A stretch of 10,251 bases of DNA from assembly GCA_955652345.1 (NCBI GenBank), contig CATPBV010000235.1, positions 1-10,251 on the forward strand. Reading direction: 5' to 3'. Position numbers and translations under genes: made by a program. Positions 4,803 to 10,251 of the stretch are shown one piece after another. Under the pieces are notes generated by a model. It searched no databases. It saw only the letters and a list, made by a program, of their open reading frames with translations, and was not told the origin of the DNA. This DNA comes from an uncultured Solirubrobacteraceae bacterium. GTDB lineage: Bacteria > Actinomycetota > Thermoleophilia > Solirubrobacterales > Solirubrobacteraceae. Position 1 is the first letter of the stretch. Each line of letters begins with the position of its first letter.

Positions 4803-7800
4803 GTGATCCACATCCATAGAGCGGAACGGGCCGACGGGCTGGTGGCGGCGCTCGCGTCGCTGCTGGCCCAGCCGATCGGCGATCCATTCGCCCCCGAGGT
4901 GGTAGCAGTCCCCACGCGGGGCATGGAGCGCTGGCTCTCCCAGAGGCTGTCGACGAGCCTCGGGGCATCGCCCGATCGCGGCGACGGCATCTGCGCAAAT
5001 GTCCTGTTCCCCTCCCCACGCCGGCTGGCGCGCGAAGCGATCGCGGCGGCATCGGGCGTCGATCCGCAATCTGACCCGTGGGCGCCCGAGCGGGCGGTCT
5101 GGTCCCTGCTCGGGGTGGTCGACGACAACCTTCGCGAACCGTGGCTGCGGGCCCTGGCGGACCATCTGGGATACGGAGCTGAACCCGCCGACGACGTCCG
5201 CGCAGCGAGACGCCTGGCCACCGTCCGGCATGTTGCCGACCTCTTCGACCGCTACGCGCTGCATCGGCCGCAGATGCTCCTCTCCTGGGCGAGCGCGAGC
5301 CAGACCGACCGCAACGGTGGGCCGCTGCCAGGCGACACCGCGTGGCAGGCGGAGCTGTGGCGAGGCTTGCGACTGCGGATCGCGCTGCCAGGACCGGCCG
5401 AACGGCTCGAAACCGCATGTCGCCGGCTCCGCGATGACCCGGACGCCTCGGAGCTGCCGGCGCGCCTCTCGCTGTTCGGGCTGACGCGCCTGCCCGTCGG
5501 CGACCTCCAGGTCCTGCGCGCGCTCGCCGCCCACCGCGACGTCCACCTGTTCCTGCTGCATCCCTCGCCGGCGCTGTGGCAAGCGATCGCTCAGCGCGCC
5601 TCGAGCGAGCCGACCGTCGCAAGCCGCCGGGATGACTGGAGCGCGGATATTGCGCGGAACCGCCTACTTGCCTCGTGGGGGCGGGACTCCCGCGAGATGC
5701 AGCTCGTGCTCGCCGGATCGGCGGACCATCTCGACCACCACCATCAGGTCCGGTTCGGCGAAGCCACCCTCCTCGAGCGCATTCAGCAGGACATCCGTGG
5801 TGATCGCGAGCCCCCCGGTCGACCGCTGCCCGGACAAGCGGACCACCGCCCGTCGCTCGACTACCGCGACCGGAGCATCCAGGTACACGCATGCCACGGA
5901 AGGGCCCGCCAGGTCGAGGTGCTGCGCGACGCCGTCCTGCATCTGCTCGCGCAGGATGAGACGCTCGAGCCGCGCGACGCGATCGTCATGTGCCCCGATG
6001 TCGAGAGCTTCGCACCGCTGATAGAGGCTACGTTCGGCGCCGGGGAGGCATCGGCTGACGCAGACACTACGGGCGGGGAGGCCCTCACCAACCGGCCGCA
6101 GCCGGTCGATCTGCGCGTCCGACTGGCGGACCGCTCGCTGCGGCAGACCAATCCGATCCTCGGAGTGCTCGCCGAGCTCCTCGACCTGGTCTCGCAGCGG
6201 GTGACCGCCTCGCAGGTCCTGGGCCTCGCCGATCGCGATCCGGTCCGCAGGCGATTCGGCCTGCGCGACGACGACCTCGCCCGGCTCCAGGCGTGGGTCG
6301 CGGGCTCGGGGATCCGCTGGGGTCTCGACGAACAGCATCGAGCGTCGTTCGCACTCGGCCGAGTGCCCGCCGGAACCTGGCGTGCCGGACTCGATCGGGT
6401 GCTGCTCGGAGTGACGATGACCGAGCAGGATCAGCGACTGTTCGAGGGCGTACTCCCGCTCGACGACGTCGACGGCGGGGCGATCGACCTCGCGGGGCGG
6501 TTCGCTGAGCTTGTCGCGCGCCTGCGAGCGGCGATCGACTCGCTGACCGCACCCAAGTCGGTCGAAGAGTGGACGCAGGCGATCGCCGGCGCCTGCGACT
6601 CGCTGACCTCGGCCCCTCCTCACGAGGCGTGGCAACGCGCCGAGCTCGATCGGATCCTCGGCCAGCTCGCCGAAGAGGCGACGCCGGCCGCGGACGGCAG
6701 CGACCTGGCCCTGGGCGAGGTGAGATCGCTGCTCCACGAGCGTCTCGCGGGCCGGCCCACAAGAGCCAACTTCCGGACCGGACACCTCACGGTCTGCACG
6801 CTGTATCCAATGCGCTCGGTGCCGCATCGCATCGTCTGCCTGCTCGGACTCGACGACGGCGCCTTCCCCCGCAAGGCCCCGCGCGACGGAGACGACCTGA
6901 TGCTCGAGCAGCCCCACATCGGTGAGCGCGACCCACGCAGCGAGGATCGCCAGCTGCTGCTCGACGCGCTGATGGCTGCAACCGACCATCTGATCCTCAC
7001 CTACACCGGCAACGACGAGCGCACCAACATCCCGCGACCGCCGGCGGTGCCGGTCGGAGAGCTGCTCGACACGATCGACGCGACCGTCCGCTCCGATCGT
7101 GGTCCGGCGCGAGCGCAGATCATCACGCGCCACCCACTCCAGCCGTTCGACCCACGCAACTTCACACCCGGAGCGCTCGTGCCGGAAGAGATCTGGAGCT
7201 TCGACGAGGTGACGCTCGAGGGAGCTCGTGCGCTCCTTCGGCCGCGAAAGCATCCGGGGCCGTTCCTGGCGGAGCCGTTGCCGGCGCTCGACGCGCACCT
7301 GATCGAGCTCGACGAGCTCGTGCGCTTCGTCCAGCATCCAGTGCGGGCGTTCCTGCGCCAGCGGCTGCGGATCGTGATTCGCGAGATCTCCGACGAGGTT
7401 CAGGACGAGCTGTCGGTCGAGCTGGACGGCCTCGAGCGCTGGGCGGTCGGTCAACGACTGCTCGAGGCACGGCTTGGCGGGGTGCAGATGCGCACGGCGA
7501 TCCGAGCCGAGGCGGCGCGCGGGACGCTACCCCCGTGGAAGCTCGGTGAGCCTGTGGTCAGGGAGCTCGGCACGATCGCCGAGAAGATCGTGACGGCGGC
7601 CCGGTCGCTGATCCCGGATGACGCGGAGCCGAGCCCGGTCGACGTACACGCAGCCCAACCCGGTGGCTCACTCCTGAGCGGCACGGTCTCGGCGGTGCGC
7701 GGGGAGCTACTGCTGAGCACGACGTTCGCCCGGGTATCCGCCAGGCACCGCCTCGCGACCTGGGCACGGCTGGTCGCGCTCACTGCATCTCATCCGGAGC

Positions 7801-8258
7801 GTCCGTTCTGCGCGGCGACCGTCGGGCGCGGGCCTGACAACGCCGTGACGGTTGCGCGGATCGGGTCGCTGGCGCCGGATGAGGACGGCAGGCGGCGGAT
7901 CGCATACGAGCAGCTTGACGTCCTCGTCGATCTGCACGAGCGGGGGATGCGCGAGCCGCTTCCGATCTACTGCCTGAGCTCCGCGGAGTACGCAGCGGCG
8001 GCTGTTCGCGGGGACGACCCGGTCGCCGCGGCGGAGGGCGCGTGGAAATCGGGATGGAACTATCCGAGGGAGGACGCCGACCTCGAGCATCAGCTCGTGT
8101 TGTCCGGCGTGCGCAGGTTCGAGGAGCTGCTCGTCGAGCCGCCGGGTAGCGACGAGCGGGGGGCCGGATGGGAGATGTCGGACGTCTCACGGTTCGGACG
8201 CCTCGCTCGGCGCCTCTGGGATGGGCCACTGCGCCACGAGCAGGTGGAGATCTCTTGA
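4803..8258 (+). CDS. recC: Exodeoxyribonuclease V subunit gamma (RecC)
   Basis: This is a 1151-residue protein, close to the about 1120 of E. coli RecC. RecC holds RecB and RecD together and scans the unwound 3' strand for the Chi regulatory sequence during repair of double-strand breaks. Segments strongly like E. coli RecC run in order: VVAVPTRGMERWLSQ (33-47), GICANVLFPSPRRL (62-75), VADLFDRYALHRP (144-156), LSLFGLTRLP (222-231), GRDSREMQL (293-301), QVHACHGRARQVEVLRDAVL (360-379), IVMCPDVESFAPLIEATFG (394-412), SGIRWGLDEQHR (502-513), CTLYPMRSVPHRIVCLLGLD (665-684), EDRQLLLDALMAATDHLILT (714-733) and HPLQPFDPRNF (777-787). No Walker A lysine motif is present, as expected of this helicase-like but inactive subunit. 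The GTG start at 4803 is the first in frame after a TAA at 4797-4799; no Shine-Dalgarno is visible, so the mRNA may be leaderless. The gene ends inside the start of recB (TTGA), so the two are co-transcribed and coupled. Confidence 0.97.
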   Translation: MIHIHRAERADGLVAALASLLAQPIGDPFAPEVVAVPTRGMERWLSQRLSTSLGASPDRGDGICANVLFPSPRRLAREAIAAASGVDPQSDPWAPERAVWSLLGVVDDNLREPWLRALADHLGYGAEPADDVRAARRLATVRHVADLFDRYALHRPQMLLSWASASQTDRNGGPLPGDTAWQAELWRGLRLRIALPGPAERLETACRRLRDDPDASELPARLSLFGLTRLPVGDLQVLRALAAHRDVHLFLLHPSPALWQAIAQRASSEPTVASRRDDWSADIARNRLLASWGRDSREMQLVLAGSADHLDHHHQVRFGEATLLERIQQDIRGDREPPGRPLPGQADHRPSLDYRDRSIQVHACHGRARQVEVLRDAVLHLLAQDETLEPRDAIVMCPDVESFAPLIEATFGAGEASADADTTGGEALTNRPQPVDLRVRLADRSLRQTNPILGVLAELLDLVSQRVTASQVLGLADRDPVRRRFGLRDDDLARLQAWVAGSGIRWGLDEQHRASFALGRVPAGTWRAGLDRVLLGVTMTEQDQRLFEGVLPLDDVDGGAIDLAGRFAELVARLRAAIDSLTAPKSVEEWTQAIAGACDSLTSAPPHEAWQRAELDRILGQLAEEATPAADGSDLALGEVRSLLHERLAGRPTRANFRTGHLTVCTLYPMRSVPHRIVCLLGLDDGAFPRKAPRDGDDLMLEQPHIGERDPRSEDRQLLLDALMAATDHLILTYTGNDERTNIPRPPAVPVGELLDTIDATVRSDRGPARAQIITRHPLQPFDPRNFTPGALVPEEIWSFDEVTLEGARALLRPRKHPGPFLAEPLPALDAHLIELDELVRFVQHPVRAFLRQRLRIVIREISDEVQDELSVELDGLERWAVGQRLLEARLGGVQMRTAIRAEAARGTLPPWKLGEPVVRELGTIAEKIVTAARSLIPDDAEPSPVDVHAAQPGGSLLSGTVSAVRGELLLSTTFARVSARHRLATWARLVALTASHPERPFCAATVGRGPDNAVTVARIGSLAPDEDGRRRIAYEQLDVLVDLHERGMREPLPIYCLSSAEYAAAAVRGDDPVAAAEGAWKSGWNYPREDADLEHQLVLSGVRRFEELLVEPPGSDERGAGWEMSDVSRFGRLARRLWDGPLRHEQVEIS
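8242..8249 (+). promoter_or_regulatory. Shine-Dalgarno of recB, inside the recC 3' end
   Basis: AGGTGGAG lies 5 nt before the TTG at 8255 and is within the last codons of recC. It decides the start of recB, for which no ATG or GTG is available before the Walker A region except two GTGs too close to it. Confidence 0.7.
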
Positions 8259-10251
8259 CGGCGCCGGGTCTCGATCAGCTGTCGGCACCGCCGTTCGATC
8301 TCGCCGGACAGCTTCCACGCGGAGTGACAGTGCTCGAGGCGAGCGCCGGGACGGGCAAGACGTACGCGATCGCCGCGCTCGCGGCGAGGTACGTCGCGGA
8401 GGGCACGCCGCTCGAGCGCGTCCTGCTCGTCACGTTCACGCGGATGGCGACCGGCGAGCTGCGCGAGCGCGTCAGGGATCGGCTCGTCTGGGCGGAGCAG
8501 GGCCTCGGACGATCACTGGGCGCAGCGCAGGAGTCTGGCGATCCGGTCGTCGAGCTTCTAGCCTGCGGCTCGCCGGAGCTCGTCTCGTTGCGGCGTGCCC
8601 GGCTGGCTCGCGCGCTCGCCGACTTCGACGCGGCCACAATCGCCACGATTCACGGGTTCTGCCAGGAGGTGATCGGCGGGCTCGGCATCGCCGCCGACCT
8701 CGATCGCGGCGCAAGCCTCGTCGAGGACGTGAGCGATCTCGTCGACGAGATCGTCGACGACCTGTACGTGCGCCGCTTCTACCGAGAGGCCGCGCCACCT
8801 TTCCGGCGAGCCGAGGCGCTGGCGATCGCCCGGTTTGCGATCGAGAACCCGAGCGCACCGATCATGCCCGCCGAGGGGGAGATCCCCGAGATGCGCCGCA
8901 GGCTGGCCCTCAGAGCCCGCGCGGAGCTCCAGGAGCGAAAACGCCGCGCGGGAGTGATGACCTACGACGACCTGCTCACGATCCTCGACGATGCGCTCAA
9001 GGGGCCGGACGGTGGTGACATCGGCGCGAAGCTGCGCGAGCGCTACGAGGTGGTCCTGGTCGACGAGTTCCAGGACACCGATCCAGTCCAGTGGTCGATC
9101 ATGCATCGCGCCTTCGGCGGCCACGACCGGCCGCTGGTGCTGATCGCCGACCCCAAGCAGGCGATTTACGCGTTTCGCGGAGCCGATGTGCATGCCTACC
9201 TCGAGGCCGCGCAGGAGGCGCAGACGCGCTCGACGCTGTCGACCAACTGGCGCAGCGACCAGGGGCTGATCAATGCCTACGACGCGCTGTTCGCGAACGC
9301 GCAGCTGGGCGAGGAGGGGATCGTCTACCGGCGCGTGACTGCGGCGCCGGCGAACCGCGCGTCGCGGCTCCGCGGAGCGCCGCGCGCTGCGCCGCTGCGG
9401 ATTCGCCTGATACCGCGCGAGTCGGTGGTGCTGACCAACAGGGGATATGCGCAGAAGAAGTCCGCCGAGGAGCGCATCGCCACGGATCTCGCCGCGGACC
9501 TCGTGACGCTTCTGTCCTCCGAAGCCCGGCTCGAGACACGCTCCGAGGGAGGCCGCACGGTCGACTCAGAGCGGATCTCACCGGGGGACGTCGCGGTCCT
9601 GGTGCGCACGAACCGCGAGGCGGCGCTCGTGCGCGAGGCGCTCGAGGCAGTTGCGATACCTGCCGTGATCAATGGCGCCGGAAGCGTGTTCGCGACGGAC
9701 ACCGCGCTCGAGTGGCTCCGTCTGCTCGAGGCGCTCGAGCGCCCGACCTCGATCACGCGCGCCCACTCGGCGGCGCTGACCGCATTCATCGGCTGGACGC
9801 CGGAGCGGATCGCGTCCGCGGACGAGACCGCCTGGGAGCTTGTCCATGGCCGCCTGCACGACTGGGCGAGGGTGCTCCGGGTGAGCGGCGTCGCGTCGCT
9901 GGTCGAGACGATCGCCCGGGGTGAGAGGCTGACCGAGCGGATGCTCGGCTTGATCGACGGCGAGCGCCGCTTGACGGACCTCAGCCACATCGGCCAGCTG
10001 CTTCACCGAGCCCGCAGCACAGAGGGGCTTGGCACCACCGCGCTCACCGCGTGGCTTCGCCGGCGGATCGTCGAGTCCGCGGCGGACACGACCGACGAGG
10101 AGCGCAGCCGCCGCCTCGAGTCCGACGCCCAGGCCGTACAGGTGCTGACCATCCATCGCAGCAAGGGTCTGGAGTTCCCGGTCGTCTATGTGCCGTTCCT
10201 GTGGGAGCCCGGCTACATCCCCGACCGCCAGCCCGTCTCCTTCCACGATCC
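8255..10251 (+). CDS. recB: Exodeoxyribonuclease V subunit beta (RecB), 3' partial
   Basis: RecB is the 3'-5' helicase and nuclease subunit of RecBCD. The window holds 665 complete codons and runs off the end. The superfamily-1 helicase motifs are all present in order: Walker A EASAGTGKTYAI (28-39), LLVTFTRMATGELRER (57-72), TIHGFCQ (131-137), MTYDDLL (235-241), Walker B VVLVDEFQDTDPVQW (266-280), LIADPKQAIYAFRGAD (296-311), LSTNWRSD (328-335) and VLTIHRSKGLEFPVVYVPF (630-648). The C-terminal nuclease domain (PD-(D/E)XK type) lies outside the window. The start is TTG at 8255, which shares TTGA with the recC stop and has a strong Shine-Dalgarno (8242-8249); this implies translational coupling to recC. 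The stretch between HGFCQ and MTYDDLL is about 100 residues, much shorter than the about 240 I recall for E. coli RecB, so the arm-like insertion is reduced. No frameshift or internal stop was seen on reading the full frame. Confidence 0.97.
   Translation, partial: MTAPGLDQLSAPPFDLAGQLPRGVTVLEASAGTGKTYAIAALAARYVAEGTPLERVLLVTFTRMATGELRERVRDRLVWAEQGLGRSLGAAQESGDPVVELLACGSPELVSLRRARLARALADFDAATIATIHGFCQEVIGGLGIAADLDRGASLVEDVSDLVDEIVDDLYVRRFYREAAPPFRRAEALAIARFAIENPSAPIMPAEGEIPEMRRRLALRARAELQERKRRAGVMTYDDLLTILDDALKGPDGGDIGAKLRERYEVVLVDEFQDTDPVQWSIMHRAFGGHDRPLVLIADPKQAIYAFRGADVHAYLEAAQEAQTRSTLSTNWRSDQGLINAYDALFANAQLGEEGIVYRRVTAAPANRASRLRGAPRAAPLRIRLIPRESVVLTNRGYAQKKSAEERIATDLAADLVTLLSSEARLETRSEGGRTVDSERISPGDVAVLVRTNREAALVREALEAVAIPAVINGAGSVFATDTALEWLRLLEALERPTSITRAHSAALTAFIGWTPERIASADETAWELVHGRLHDWARVLRVSGVASLVETIARGERLTERMLGLIDGERRLTDLSHIGQLLHRARSTEGLGTTALTAWLRRRIVESAADTTDEERSRRLESDAQAVQVLTIHRSKGLEFPVVYVPFLWEPGYIPDRQPVSFHD

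Noticed and set aside
4783..5892. A 369-codon minus-strand frame opposite the recC 5' half
   Set aside because: It is Arg/Gly/Ala-rich shadow translation with no family resemblance, opposite a clear RecC.
7304..7320. CGAGCTCG tandem palindromes within recC
   Set aside because: They follow from the codons for Glu-Leu-Asp-Glu-Leu in a GC-rich gene, with no sign of a separate role.
5664..7454. A 596-codon open frame on the minus strand
   Set aside because: It is antisense to recC, which matches its family along its whole length. The frame is open because of GC-rich codon bias and its translation is low-complexity Arg/Glu-rich.
8221..9018. A 265-codon plus-strand frame overlapping the recC/recB junction
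   Set aside because: The real recB frame, starting at TTG 8255, carries all helicase motifs. This one is a frame shadow rich in Arg.

Overview
The window comes from a high-GC bacterial chromosome. The best taxonomic reading is Actinomycetota, class Thermoleophilia (Solirubrobacterales-like). Three things support this: GTG and TTG starts with GC-rich codons, a two-HD c-di-GMP-type protein of a kind common in actinobacteria, and secreted proteins ending in the Cys-loop / 'PGSY...A...LAG' module that I associate with Solirubrobacterales. The taxonomy is inference from family recall, not from a search.

Layout. Positions 1-222 hold the 3' end of a secreted Ig-like protein (+). It converges with, and overlaps by 50 bp, an HD-GYP phosphohydrolase gene (-, 173-1597). 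Upstream of that on the same strand is a small stand-alone nucleotidyltransferase (-, 1763-2215). Divergent from it is a secreted TolB/PD40 beta-propeller protein (+, 2288-3694) whose C-terminal module carries a duplicated Cys-loop. It converges on a secreted alpha/beta hydrolase (-, 3719-4759). The hydrolase is broken by two single-base frameshifts that cancel each other, so it appears as disconnected pieces unless the frames are joined. Divergent from the hydrolase, 43 bp away, starts recC (+, 4803-8258). recC overlaps recB (+, 8255-end) by the four bases TTGA, and recB runs off the window; a recD gene probably follows.

Functional reading. The right half is a recC-recB double-strand-break repair operon with clear translational coupling. 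The left half is a set of individually transcribed genes for signalling (HD-GYP), nucleotide transfer and extracytoplasmic proteins, with no sign that they form one pathway. No gene-free stretch exceeds 300 bases. I found no mobile element, CRISPR array, tRNA, rRNA or prophage. I see no convincing undescribed multi-gene system. The observations most worth checking are the paired frameshifts, the duplicated Cys-loop, and the apparently leaderless promoters.
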